In this document: positions 39,000 to 60,226 of the stretch, one piece after another
How positions within the stretch are numbered: position 1 is the stretch's first letter
Layout of the letters: each line of letters begins with the position of its first letter
DNA from: Hirundichthys speculiger
Taxonomy: Eukaryota > Chordata > Actinopteri > Beloniformes > Exocoetidae
DNA length: 64,000 nucleotides
Reading direction: 5' to 3'
NCBI GenBank assembly: GCA_018398805.1
Contig: JAGFBZ010000339.1
Location: 806,001 to 870,000, forward strand
Notes under the pieces: model-generated
Databases searched by the model: none
What the model was told of the DNA's origin: nothing
Seen by the model: only the letters and a program-made list of their open reading frames with translations
Translations under genes and position numbers: made by a program

Positions 39000-39960
39000 T
39001 TGTAAATGGGCCCCAAAAGTAAAAAGGAGACCTATAAAATATTTATTCGGATTTCTCAGTGGTTTCCTTATAAAAGTACACCCTCATAGATTATCTATTG
39101 CCTTTCCACAAATCTGCACCAACTGTTGATCATCATTAACATTTTCAAGGTTTTTCCACATATTTCTCACCATGTTACCTTTGTGATAAATAGCACATCC
39201 AATCACAAGCATGTGAGGTCATCAGAATAACTTGAAGTTCTACAAACTATTTTTTATTTTTTTTTTTTGCCAGCCTGCTGGTCTAGATAATTTAGGAGTG
39301 TTGGCACAGTGCCTAAGGGGAAAGATGTCAGTAATGATCTTAGAGAGGCAATTATTGCTGACAATAAATACAATTTCTAAGCAATTTGGTGTCCATCCTT
39401 CATGTACAAAAGATTATTCACAAGTTGAAAACATTCAAGAAATTGCCAATATTACTAGGATATAATCTCAATAACCCATGAGCGACATATTCAACTCTTT
39501 CAGTTGGTCATGGATAAATGTCAAGATTTCTGGGACAATGTTATTTGTATAAACAATAATTCAAAATAACGCAAGTATAGACATTTCACAAAAAAGACTT
39601 CTGAACTGTCAAGTACGGCGTTTAAGTGGTGACGACTTTGGGTTATTTTGGCGTGACACGACCCTGACACCTTGGAGTCACTGAGCTGACCGTGACATCT
39701 TGTGGATGCCAAAGTATTCTGCAGTCAAATGTGAGGCCATCTGCCCAGCAGCTAGAGCTGAGCCAGAACTGGGTCAAGCAGCAACAGGCCAATGATCCCA
39801 AGCACACCGGGACATCCAAAAGGAATGGCTAAATTAAAATGGTAAAAAACCGTACAGGACCTTAAGTGAGATGAGCATAAACACATGCTAGCAAACTTCA
39901 GTGAACTGGAGCAATGTTGAAAAAAGCAACAGTGCATTAAAATTCCTCTACAATACCGTG
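39000..39960 (+). mobile_element. Decayed Tc1/mariner-like transposon between eevs and foxp1
   Basis: A plus-strand frame at about 39300-39420 reads LTINTISKQFGVHPS, matching the helix-turn-helix of Tc1-type transposases. Farther along, WVKQQQANDPKHTG (about 39768-39812) matches the catalytic-domain NDPKHTS block. The body between is shortened and full of stops. This 2.5-kb gap is where MT-Ox might be expected; the only coding trace I see is this transposon. Confidence 0.65.
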
Positions 39961-40499
39961 GCAGCCTGATGGTGTCAGAAAAAACAACTACTTCAAGTCA
40001 TTGCTGCAGAATTTGGTTCTGCAAGATAATGAATCTTGAATCATGTTTTTGTTTTTCATTTTTTTGCCCTCCTCACCTACTGCTTCTGCATTTTGGCTTA
40101 ATCTTTGTTAAATCACAACCTTGTCTGATTTCTTATGTTGTTCATCTCAGCTCGTCTTTACTCTAATTTAATCCGGGTAAGGACAAGATGGTTTCTAAGT
40201 TATGTCCTTTAAAATGCATTTAATTAGCAGATACTTTGATCCAAGTCTACTTACAAGTGAGGAATAGTTGTTTCCCCTAAAAAATAAAATAAAATGAAAA
40301 ACAAATGAAGAACACATTGTGGAGGTTTTCTTGCCAAAGAACACATCAACATGTAAACTGGGCAACAGAACCAGCAACCTTCCCATTCACACTGGACCAG
40401 TCCAACTCCCCAGCTTTAGCTATCTGTCGTGTACAAAAACTAGAATTAAAAGAGGATGTACTTTCTTTCTTTTGAAGACGACAAGCAACTCCACCGTTA

Positions 40500-41279
40500 C
40501 AGAGATGAGTTAAGAGGTTTGAAAAATTGCACTTAACCCTACTTTCATCATGTGCAACAGTGAAATACCATCTGTAAACTATGAAAAATAAATTAACACA
40601 CAGATCATTTCACATAGATCATGAGGAATTTAATATTCATAAAGATGCATTGGTTTACAATAATAACTCTATAGTATCTACTATTACAAGCTCGTTTTGA
40701 GCAAATTTCAGCAATGTTCATGGAGGGGGTGAAAAAGACCAACAGGTATAAAGAAGCTATTCTTTTGATCAAATGATTGATTATACCTTAAATACAAATA
40801 TATCAGATCATGTTGGCAGTGATCATTATTTTTTAAAGCAACACTTCTTACTTCCTCTACAAATCTTTACATATTATAACTACTAAAATAAAATCAGGTA
40901 GTGTGGCCCCAGCACAGCACAAAGCTGCTATGAAAATGGGATAACTTTCATTAAGAAGTGCTAACTATCAGTGTTCCCTTTCCTTTGGCTTTTCTGCTCA
41001 TCACGGTCCTTTTGTGTACAGATATATAAAAGAAATTTCACAAACAGTTCCACAAATGTGTTTTTTGTGATGTCATTCAACTGTACAAAAAGCAACTGAG
41101 AGCTAGATTAACAAAAAAAAAAAAAAAAAAAAGTAAGTAATGCTGAAAAATATCAAAAGGAAAAAAAAATCCCAAGAACAGAGTGTTCAGTTATGTTGAT
41201 GAAGCTGTTGTTTTTGGAATGCAAAGTCATACGGGCTGTGAGTGAGTTGGCCTTGCAGTGAAGGACTCGGACCTCGTAG
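40500..41279 (-). other. Probable foxp1 3' UTR
   Basis: A+T-rich non-coding sequence following the foxp1 stop codon. The best minus-strand polyadenylation signal I see is ATTAAA at 40634-40629. An A run occupies about 41113-41132. Confidence 0.4.
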
Positions 41280-50030
<8,751 letters not shown>

Positions 50031-50045
50031 CTGGACTTCACTGAC

Positions 50046-52396
50046 CTGCAAAAAATTTATAAATAAAGAAAAATATAAATAAAGCAACTGTAAATGAAAG
50101 CAGGTGGATCACATACAATGTGATATAAGAGAAGAGCAACACACAGTCTGGGTGCTTTCAACAAGGCTATTACTTCACAAAATGATAAAAGGTTCATACT
50201 TCCAGAAGAATTGAACAGAATTCAATAGCATCCGACATGAACGTCACTGTGGCAACGGAACTTATGTAAAAGGGGGAAAAAAAAACTACAGCAAGTCCAC
50301 CACTAAAAGTTGAGAACTACACTGTTAGAGCCCTACCTTCTAATACAAACATACTCTTCTACTGGTGAGAGAGGAAGATGTTAGATCTATTTGTTGAATA
50401 ACTAAGTGCTGCCATGACTACTGTAAACACAGGGGCCCTGGGTCCGTGTTTATGTGCAAACATATCTTCCTTCTGGAACAATTTACCATTAACCAGGTGG
50501 TGCGATAAACGGCTGTGGCAGGTAGTACAATGCACAAGTAGGCTTTTATGTATACAGCTTGGGAGTGTTTAAGTAAAAAGCTCAGCAGCATAAACAAAGG
50601 TAAATAAAGCAGGCAAACAAATGGCAAAAGCAGTTGGAAAGCTACACGGAACGTCTGAAATGAAAACGGGCCACAAAGCTTCAATGAAACTGCCAGCATT
50701 CTCAGTATTACTCAAAGTTATAGACTGAGATTTCTGTTAATCAAATCAATCTGATAGGCATGGCTGAGTGTTTGTGTCAACAGTTAGACAACATCTGATT
50801 AAATTGTATATACTTAGATAAAGTCAGGACCAAAACAAAACCTACTAGCAGGTAGAAAGAAAGTTGAAAGGGAGAAAAAAAACTGATAAAAATGATTAGC
50901 AGATGACTGCCAAATAGCAGGTTTTGTCTGGCTGCAGCAGTGAGTCATTCATACACAACACATAACTTATGTGGTTAAAAAAAAAAAAATCCATGCAATC
51001 TTAAACTGAAACCTATCTGCTCAAAACAGGCAGCTGTTGGCAAAGTATCCAGTGTTTACTTTAGCTCTCAGGATCAGGATTAGTTTGGAAGACAAAGGGC
51101 AGAGTTTCCTGTAGACATTTTTTGAAGAGGTTGGAGCATGAATATGTGTGTTCATGTGTGTTAATTCTTCACTGATTTCATTGTGCTCACTGTAAAACAG
51201 AGGCTATCAAGTTGGGGTTCAGCTCAATGCTTCTTTGAATGAGCTCTCTAAAAGACACATGATGAATTTCGACTTAAATGCCAACTTGGAAGTGGAAAGT
51301 GAATAGCACATATTAAGGCACACACACACACACACACAATGAAGGGGGGGGAGTTAAAATATATATTTACTACGACTAATGTCAAGCATAAAGCTACATC
51401 AATGTAAGAGCAAGGCACCCCCTTCATTTCTCACAATTTACTTCATATTTTTACTGAGTAATCTTACGTGACTGTGATAATAAAGTACTAAGACATTGTT
51501 TAAGGAGAGCAAAGACGACAAAAACAATAATCACTGCATATAGATAGATCATTGCCAGCAAAGGCAATCCAAATCAAAATGCTACCTTGCAGTAGCTAAA
51601 ATTTTAAGTTATAACTTGTATCGTTCATTGATATTTTAATTAAGCACAAATCCAGGTTTTAGTCTGAACGGCTTTGGTCTACATCGCCTTAGTGCTCATA
51701 TAATATACAAATCAATGGGTCGACGACTAGATGGTCTGCACAAGTGTTATTATGTGAAAATGTAATCTGTTAGAATCTGTTTCACTAACGTTCTCGGGAC
51801 ACATTCAGGAATACGAGTTTATTTTGTCTTTAGTAAAACTACACGTTACACCCAACTACTTCTCCAACGCAGTGAACGGCCGTCCATTTCGTAACCAACA
51901 CCGACAATGATGTACTTGAGACTATGAATGAACGTTACTTGATGTGAGGTTAACTTTGTAAAGACAATATAATTATCATTAAGTTACCTCAACGCAACGT
52001 GAATTGAAGCAATATCCGTTGACACCATCCACCGCAATCTCGGTTTCCGTTGATTATTTTTGAGTCATTAGCTTACATAAGAAATACAAACAGCGAAAAC
52101 ACCACGTTTCTACGCGTGGTGCGTTAACCGTTCAGACATTGTAGTTTTACGTATCCATGGTGTTTAAGAACCCACCTTAACTTCACATGAAATTGGGTTT
52201 AGACCACACATTGCGGGTGGTGTCGCGTTAACAACGGCTACAACAAAAGCTAGCAGCAGTCGTAGCGCTAGCCCCTAAGAAACGTTTCTCTCCCTCCTCT
52301 TCATTTTGACACCCGGTAATGTCAGAGAGTATTTGCTATCAAATTCATTGTTCAAACAGTGGCTCTCGAAGAACTAACAAATAACGATTTACTTAC
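50046..52396 (-). other. foxp1 5' intron
   Basis: Sequence between the first coding exon (acceptor at 50047-50046) and a proposed non-coding first exon with donor GTAAGT at 52396-52391. It holds a (CA)n run at about 51320-51338. No other gene is supported. Confidence 0.5.
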
Positions 52397-52560
52397 AGAA
52401 TTATAAATTAGCGGACAGTCTTTAACTCAGGGTGTTGCGAGAAGATGAGCCCTCGGTGCTGTGCCTCCCTTTCGGTAGCGAGCTAGCCACAAGTTGCTAA
52501 CAGAGGGCGTGGCTTAGGTAAAAGTAAACAATGGTGACGTCATGTTAACACGCGGACTGT
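52397..52560 (-). promoter_or_regulatory. foxp1 first exon and promoter with a full CRE
   Basis: The minus-strand sequence ...ATTATAATTCT followed by GTAAGT gives a strong donor for a non-coding first exon ending at 52397. Upstream (higher coordinates) are GGGCGTGGC at about 52505-52513, a GC-box-like site, and a palindromic cAMP response element TGACGTCA at 52535-52542. There is no TATA box at a sensible distance. The transcription start is not determined. Confidence 0.5.
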
Positions 52561-52702
52561 TTCATCCGCTTGCATTTTGACGCATATTGCAAGTAAAAAA
52601 GCCACAATTTTTATTTTGTGCCTCAAACACATTAATATAAACGCTGAGAAGATCATTACAGCATTTGAAAATGAGAGAATCAAAGTTTGTTTTCATTTTC
52701 TT

Positions 52703-52740
52703 CACTCTATTCTATTCTATTCTATTCTATTCTATTCTAT
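52703..52740. repeat. (TCTAT)n microsatellite
   Basis: About seven copies of the pentamer ATTCT/TCTAT. Confidence 0.9.
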
Positions 52741-52859
52741 AGCAACAAAAAATATGCAAACCCCATGGAATTTACTGGTTTACAGCATTAAACACACTAG
52801 TATCTGATAACACATAAATAATTATAATTCCTTGTATCATAACTGAATACATGATTTAA

Positions 52860-55260
52860 ATATTCACAGTATTTAAGGAGAAAGTAGGTAAACCCTTGGT
52901 TGAGATTTAGTTGAAGCTCCTCAGGCAGTTATAACCTAGAGGAAGTGCTTTTGGTAGCTCTGGATCAGACCTGCACAACATTTAGGAGGAATTTTGACCT
53001 GTTTTTATAGAACTGCTTCATCTCAGACATATAGCATGCATGTCTAGTGTGACTCACCCGCAGTCATTTCAAAGTTTTTCCATAGGGTTAAGCTCTGGGT
53101 TCTGACTGGGACACACCAAGGTCGGAGTTTCTTTTTCTGAAACCATTCTGTGGTGGATTTACTTTTATGTTTACGGTCATTTTCTTGCTGCACCACCCAA
53201 CTTCTACTTACATTAGCCTGTTAAATATTTTGATAAACTTGGCAATTAAATTGCCTTTTGATCATGACGAGTGGTCCAGATCACTGAGACTGCAAAACAA
53301 GCCCAAATCATGATACCTCCACTGTACTTCACTGAAGGGATGATGTGTTTAATAACCGTGGCCTTTCTTCACACACATTTCAAATTTTGCTTAATCAGAC
53401 CACAAAACATTTTCTCAGTACTTTAGCAGACTGACATAGTGCTATTTGGAACATTGAATAGTGAGAGTCTATTTAGAATGGGGCCAAAAGGGTTGGGGGC
53501 TATGTGTACTGAGTGTGTGTGCGTGAGAGAAAGGAGAGAATGGATGACTGGGTGTTGATGCTTTTTTTTTTCTGCTGTAACCTTGGGTGTGTGATGGCTT
53601 TTAAGTTGTCTTTGTTCTTTCTTATTTTTGTTGTTCTTTTAATAATTGTTTTTATTATGTAAAGCACTCCGTATTACTACTGTATGAAAAGGGTTTTATA
53701 AATACATTTGATTTGATTTGATGTTTCAGGCATACAGTAACATTTTCTTTTATAGAGCAGTGGCGTCCTCAGTGGTGTCTGCCATGGATACTGCCATAGA
53801 TACCTTGCTTGTATAACTCTTATATGGCTGACTCATAAAAAGAAGTGTCTGCTAGTTACAGTTCTGTTTTCAAGTCTTTAGCTGTTACTCCTGGGTTCTT
53901 TTTTACCTCACTGAAAATTCTGTATTTTGTTTTTGGAATCATCATTTGGGTTCTCCTCGGAAAAGCCGTCAATGGAAATTGAGAGAGTGGAACAATAAAC
54001 CTGAAAAATAAACTGGACTGGACTCACAACATGGATGCACTGTAGAGGCTGGTCCAGAGCAGGCTCTACCTCCTGAGGAGATTACGGTCTTTTGGAGTGG
54101 AAGGAGCACTTCTGAGGACCATTTTATGACTCTATGGTGGCATCAGCCATCCTTGTATGGTACGGTCTGCTGGAGCAGCAGCATCACAGAGAGAGAGAGG
54201 AAGAACCTGGACAAAGTCATCAGGAATTCCAGCTCTGTCCTGGGCTGTCCTCTGGATTTAGTGCGGGAGGTGGGTGACAGACACACCCCCTACAGGACTC
54301 CCTGTCTGCTCTGGAAAACAGCTTCAGTGATAGACTGATCCAGCCTCGCTGTGTGAAGGAGAGGTTCAACAGGTTCTTCCTTCCTGCTGCTGTTAGGCTT
54401 TACAAACAACATTGTCAGAACTGTACACATGCCCATCATCCATCTGCTGCAGTATTAATAATGTGAATCATCACAAGTGCAATATACTGTAGTCACTTTA
54501 CTAAATATTTATTGGGCCATATACTGTACATACCCATTAGTACATACTTAGTTAAATAAGATAAACCGTAGTCTTATTGAAGTACATCTTTATGCATTTA
54601 GATAAACATGTTAACTCTTTGTATTTTTAAATTTCTTATCTTAGATTTATTTTTTATTTTGCTAGTTTTGATCATTTATGGTATTCCTACAACTGGTCGT
54701 TTGTACTTTGCAGTTGCAAAGTAATGCAATTTCCCCATTGTGGGACAAATAAAGGCCCTTCTTATCTTATAGAATTAAGCTGTCTCTATGTATAGATAAT
54801 TTGACAGACTGTGGATTAATGGTCCCTTAAGAAGTTTGAGATGACATGGTTGCTCCTTCCAACTTTACACAAATTGACCACTCCTGATAGTATGTTTACA
54901 GAGCTCATTTTTTGAGGCATGATTCATATCAGAAAAAGATCCCTGTGAACAACAAATGTAAAATGTCTGAGTGATTTTACCAACCTATGTTCTTGTTTCA
55001 TCAGTTGGACTCCAGGTGTGCAAACTACCCACTCAGATTGCAAGAACTTTCAATTGGAATAGTCAGACTGAGGGTTCATTTACTTTTTTCTTCACCAAAG
55101 TGAATGTTTAATGGGTGTATCCATTAAAGACACAACAAATTGTAAATATTGTTGGGTTATAACCTTTGCAGATTGCGTCTGTCTATTACTGTGAGGTAGA
55201 TGAAGATGATTGCATTTTATTACAACTTAATAAAGAAAAGCAGTTTATTCCAAAAGTCTC
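52860..55260. mobile_element. Split DNA-transposon relic with inserted retroelements
   Basis: The left part (52860-53450, for example AGACCTGCACAACATTTAGG and TGATACCTCCACTGTACTTC) and the right part (54780-55180, for example TTCACCAAAGTGAATGTTTA) look like the two ends of one decayed fish DNA transposon. They are separated by a short tail-type repeat ending in (TTTGA)n at about 53705-53722, more of the same relic, and a LINE fragment. All frames are broken. Confidence 0.45.
53985..54775 (+). mobile_element. 3' fragment of a LINE with reverse-transcriptase C-terminal remnants
   Basis: Plus-strand sequence AGGCTCTACCTCCTGAGGAG, then TGGTACGGTCTGCTGGAGCA and CCTGGACAAAGTCATCAGG, corresponds to the L(Y/F)LLRRLRSF ... 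WYGLLE/ ...LDKVIRNSSSVLGCPLD region downstream of the reverse transcriptase in fish LINEs. It ends with GGGACAAATAAAGGCC and TTCTTATCTTAT, the usual 3' end of this family. Frames are broken and the copy is 5'-truncated. Confidence 0.7.
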
Positions 55261-55559
55261 GCACACTTTACAGTGACACTTCCCAGTCCAATGGAAAGTC
55301 AGATGTGTTTCTTAGTAATACTAATAATACATGTCCAAAAAAAATGTTATCTTACTATACTGTTTTTACTATTCAAATGTTAATTTATACAGCAATCCCC
55401 AAAATACTGTGATTGGAGGCAGTGTTACAGAATAAGTTGTTAATCAGATTATAATTGCAATGCTGGAGCCATACATTTAGAAAATTGTCTCAGTAAAAAC
55501 TATAGACCTTTAATTAATACAGTATCAGATCTAACATTATAAACAGTCACGAGTAATTA

Positions 55560-56073
55560 AGGGCCCTGGTCGTGCGCTTCCCGCTAGCCGCAAATTGCGG
55601 GTATAGGAACCTCCGCTAAACGCTATTGCAATCTTCCGCTCACTAAAGCCGCTACCCGTTATGCCGACTCCCTTAACTCACACTGTAGGTGTGGCAATGG
55701 GCGTGTCTTTTGCACTTTCCGCAACCTCGGTATCTTGCGATCGCGGGTTTAGGGTTGCGGGTGGTCTGACCCGCTACACACAGGAAGAGGTGGAAGCTCG
55801 ACAGCAGAATCCAAGACGAGCTGCGCACAAGAGCTGCTCTGATCTGGATGAAAAGACGCTCCATAGCGGTTGCGGGTAGCACAACCTGCTCTTAAAGGCA
55901 ATGGCTAACAGGTGGAACACCCTAACCACTCCTATGCAAAATGTAGCGGGTAGCGCAGGTAGGATAGCGGGTTTAGGAAGGTGGAAGACTGCGTTCTTTG
56001 CGGGGGACTCCCCTCCCACTACCCGCTACCCCTAAATAGCAGCTTTGGGAGATCTGGTGGAAGATCGGGCCCT
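55560..56073. mobile_element. GC-rich MITE with AGGGCCC ends
   Basis: Begins AGGGCCCTGGTCGTGCG and ends AAGATCGGGCCCT. The inside is unusually GC-rich and full of GCGGGT/ACCCGC motifs in both directions (for example AGCGGGTAGCG near 55945 and CTACCCGCTACCC near 56020), so it can fold extensively. Non-autonomous. The superfamily is not certain; no clear target duplication was found. Confidence 0.6.
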
Positions 56074-56559
56074 CAATATGCGCTATTCCATGTTTTCCTG
56101 TAAAAATATGTTATGCCTGGTACCCTGATGCAACCACAAGAGGGAGACATTTTAAATCTGGCGACTATGAAAAAGGAAGCAGGTGCGTTATGCTACATAG
56201 CAAGGTGCAGGGTTGCCTATGAAATTTAAGATAGATTTAACTGTAAATTCAATGCTGAGACAAAGAACTTTTGCAAGGGTTAAGGAGTATGCAAGACTTA
56301 AATATGCCATGTCCTACATGGAGACATGTCTTTCAATGTGCCAGTTTAGGCCTTGAAATGTCAAAATACAGTACATTGATATATTTAAATCCCTTGAAAA
56401 CATTTTACAGAAAATATATTATTTAAATGGAAATCAAAAATGAACAGGTTTAAGTGCAAAGATTGATCCTTAAAATGAACACATTAATGATGAGACCAGT
56501 TATTTGTTTTTCAATCATTAAATATTGATACACTTTATAATTGTACAGTCTCCAAACAA

Positions 56560-58229
56560 AAAGGTTTAACCATAAGAATCTTTATTTTCATCAAATGTAA
56601 ATCTAATAGAAACATGACTATGTGCACAATGTCAGCACGCTGAACACAAAAGGACTTTAACATTGTAAACTGCTGATAAATGCAAGGCACAATCCAAGAT
56701 CAACAATCAGCTACAAGGTCTTTGATCTGAAGTGAGCCAGTATGTGTGCAAAGGAACATGAATGACAACAATATGAGCATTTATATATGATCAACTAAAC
56801 TATATAGGCAAAAAGAATTATGCTTTGTAGAGTCTGTAGTTTGAAATATAATTACTCCTGTTACTGCTGTTGAAGAAACCAATCCCAGTCACCAGCATTT
56901 GAAATAGTTCTACATTTGATTTGATTGCTAACTGAAAGCAGCAGCTCTAATGGTTTCAAAAAGAACTCCATGACTCTGCGAAGAATGAGTTCAAACATCA
57001 CATCATTGGGGTATCATCTTCCTCTCTCTCTCACACACATACACACACAAAAAAATGGCCTTTAGTGAACCCATTAATACACAAACACAGGGGCTTTGTT
57101 GGATTACCATTTCTGCGTTTCCCAAACACGACATGATTTATAATAGACAATAAATAAGGATAACATTTAAAAGATGAAAAATCCAAACATTACAAGCTAT
57201 AAATGAGAAAAACGGAAATAGTCTTGGTGTAGCAGAAAGTATCTGTATAGAATGTGGACATTGTACATTTTCCCCCAGGGCCAGATTAAAAAAAAAGAAG
57301 AAGAAAGTTAGGACAACAGAAAGCACTTTGTTATTAACATGTTTCAATTAATACAATAAAGAGGAAAACAGAGCATAACAGACCTGAACAAAAAGATAAA
57401 CATGCGGTCACACTTCACACTTTGTCAGGAAAGGCAACATAAAACCAAAGTGCATTTGGTCTCAGGTAGCTCCAGTCCAAATAACCCAAGAGAGACTATT
57501 GGATTTTACACACACGCTCACACACACACACACAAAGTGCATGGTTTAGGGCAGAGTGCTAAACAAATTGATGACCCTCCTCCAAAAAAAAGAGAAAATT
57601 TGAAATGATTTCACGACAGGAAATCATAGCTTTTCTAAGGATCATACTAAAGGCGCTTTTGGCACTGAAGTTATTTTTACTGTAACAATACTTTCACCTT
57701 CCACTCATATCTTACAAGAAGAAAAAAATAAGTGCAATAATCAGCTCAAATATTACCCTTATATTATACTAAAGATTTACATTTTACAGTTGTGTTCTGC
57801 ATGTAATTTAAAAAAAAAGACCAAAGAGCTGACCTGAAACACCTTGTGTTATATTGTTACAATAAAGGCCTTTAAATCCAAAAATTATATTTAACTCAAT
57901 GTGTGCTCATTAAACTGCACAATGTATGTAAGAATTCATTTTAAAAAATCATCTCCTACTTTGGTTTTGTTAAACTTTGTAGTATAAAAACATACAAACA
58001 AAATCATACATAAAATAGAACTAACATGATTTTGACTAAAATATTACTTTGTTATGAATGTCAGTAGTTCTGAGAAAAGTGATGTTTTACTGTCCAATTC
58101 ATAATACTTGGATTGAGGTACTTCAGATGAATAACTGAACTGCTTTCTAATTTTCCCAAGTACTAAGGCCCATTTTCATCAGCAGAGAAGGACACTGTAT
58201 ACCTTAAAGGGTCTGATGTGCAAAATGTG
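56560..58229 (-). other. Probable eif4e3 3' UTR
   Basis: A+T-rich non-coding sequence after the eif4e3 stop codon, containing a minus-strand AATAAA at 56586-56581 as a plausible polyadenylation signal. Short CA and CT runs occur near 57025-57050 and 57505-57535. Confidence 0.5.
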
Positions 58230-60226
58230 CTAATGTCTTGATCGACCTCCTTCAAAAGCATGATGCTCCTCGTGTGCTGAAAAAAAAAGGAAAAAAGAAA
58301 TCACAAAAGAAAAAAGTAAAAAGGAAGAAATATAAAAAGCCTATTGATAATTATGAGGTCACTGGTGTTTCTTAAAAAAAAAAAAAAGTATATATACACA
58401 TATATATTTACGTTTGTAAAACACAGCTTTGAACGGTATCTGTGGAAGGAGTTCATAGATCTTTCCCAAGACGTTTGACTCATTGGCATAAGAAGCATTT
58501 CCATTCCAGACCTGAACAACATCTTCTCTGTCTCTTACACTGACGCTGACGCCGACCACTTCATCCTTCTGTAACCACAAATAATGTTATTGCATACCCA
58601 TGGTGTTTTGTTGGTGTTGAATTTATGCCATTTCAAATAAGGCTTAAGAGCTCAAAAAAAATTAAAAAAAAAAGAAGAAGCTATTTACCTGAGGCACAAT
58701 AATCACTGAACTGTTCTCCAATAGTAGCCAACAGCAGTTCCTTCCACACAGAAGACTGTAAGCATGAAAACAAATTGTTGAACAGTTAAATTACTAAATG
58801 CACATAATAAATACTTAAATATTGTACATCACTTACAGTACATTCTTTGGGTACTTTCATTTTCCAAACACCGCCTTTAGCATTGCTTTCTTCTTCCCTG
58901 GATGTAAACCCACAGGAAACATTACATACCGCACATAGATTTAATTAATATGGAAATATACTGTATATTGTGCAGGTTTGCCTCACCATAGAGGCTTCCT
59001 TTCTCCTCTCATCAAATGATAGCTACACCTCAGAGGCAAGCTGGAGACGCTGGGTATGTTGTTGTAAACTCTCCAAAAGCTCTATTCCAGCAGCAAGGTG
59101 AAAAGAAGAAACAGAACTATGAACTAAGAAGACATAACAATAGGAACATTTAAATTAACCAGTGTGCTGCTAGCTAGATTGATAATGAAAGCATCTTACC
59201 TGGACAGCCTGCACAGTGTAGATTTTTTTCAGGTTTGACTCACATTCAGCTGCTGTTGTTCCTGGTAGAGATCTATCGTGAAAAAAATGTAATTAAAGAA
59301 AACCAATTCAGTTATATTTACTATAGTTCCCTTCAAAAATGTAAAACTAGTATATATAGTATACAGTATATGAGTATATGAGATTTTTAAAAAATCATAT
59401 ACTGTCTTTGGACAAGTTGTAAATGTAATTTCTTTCTTTGGTGTTACATTCAAAGACGTCAGTGCTGCCCTGGGTGCAGACAGGCTGGGGGGTGGGGGAA
59501 TCAGATGACAAATAGGGCAATAAACAGTAAACAACCCTGACCCCATTGCACGCTGAAGGTTGTGTAACTTCAGTGTAGCTTGTGATCAACCCTGTTATGA
59601 ACACTCAACATTTAAAAGTTTATATTTAGGGAAAGTCTGACCGACCCAACTCCTGGGCAAATGTATACAACACTAGCAACAGACATAACAGTGACGCAAC
59701 TAGTTCCTTACAATAACAGCAGCACCCTGGCTTCCTCCAACACCCTTTATATTATTATTATGTTTAAACATTTGCCACAATTACACTCCGTTGATTATTT
59801 TGCGATTCCTTCAGGGTAGAGAAAACATGTCGTCAGAAATGTAATTTTAACGATATTCATGATCAGCTTCAATTTTAGTGTTAATGTCTTAATCGAAACA
59901 AACTAACCAACAATAAAACTGGAGATGCAGTCACTGATTTAAACCAGGTCTGATAAAAACGCAATCTGTCCTCTTCGTTGTCTTGAATGGGACAAAAACA
60001 AAGAACTCGCCCATTGACCACAGCTCAATAAACGAAATGAAAGGGGGGAGAAGACACCTTCTTACCTATCAAGCCAGAAAGTCCAGGGAGAATGTAAAGG
60101 CAACGTATCGTTTTCATTGTTTTGTGAAATCCTTCCCAAATCACTGCTGTTCATGTGAAGGTTGTGTTCCAGCACACCTGGGGAGGTCTGTGAGCCCAGC
60201 TGTATAGCAGCTACGGGCACTGCCAT
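58230..60226 (-). CDS. eif4e3: Eukaryotic translation initiation factor 4E type 3, with a one-base frameshift
   Basis: Class III cap-binding protein that competes with eIF4E for the mRNA cap. Seven exons on the minus strand: 60226-60066, 59272-59200, 59081-58987, 58897-58837, 58755-58689, 58568-58412, 58276-58230. Start [17 protein letters not shown]; exon 1 ends in the conserved WTFWLDR; then [100 protein letters not shown], and [14 protein letters not shown] at the end. All junctions are GT-AG and in phase except between exons 5 and 6: one base too many (CC at 58565-58566) puts a stop two codons later. The rest is perfectly conserved, so an assembly error or very recent mutation is likely. 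About 219 residues without the extra base, the normal family length. Confidence 0.92.

Noticed and set aside
39232..39465. Possible remnant of MT-Ox between eevs and foxp1
   Set aside because: The readable motif (TISKQFGVHPS) is a Tc1-type helix-turn-helix, so this is a transposon remnant.
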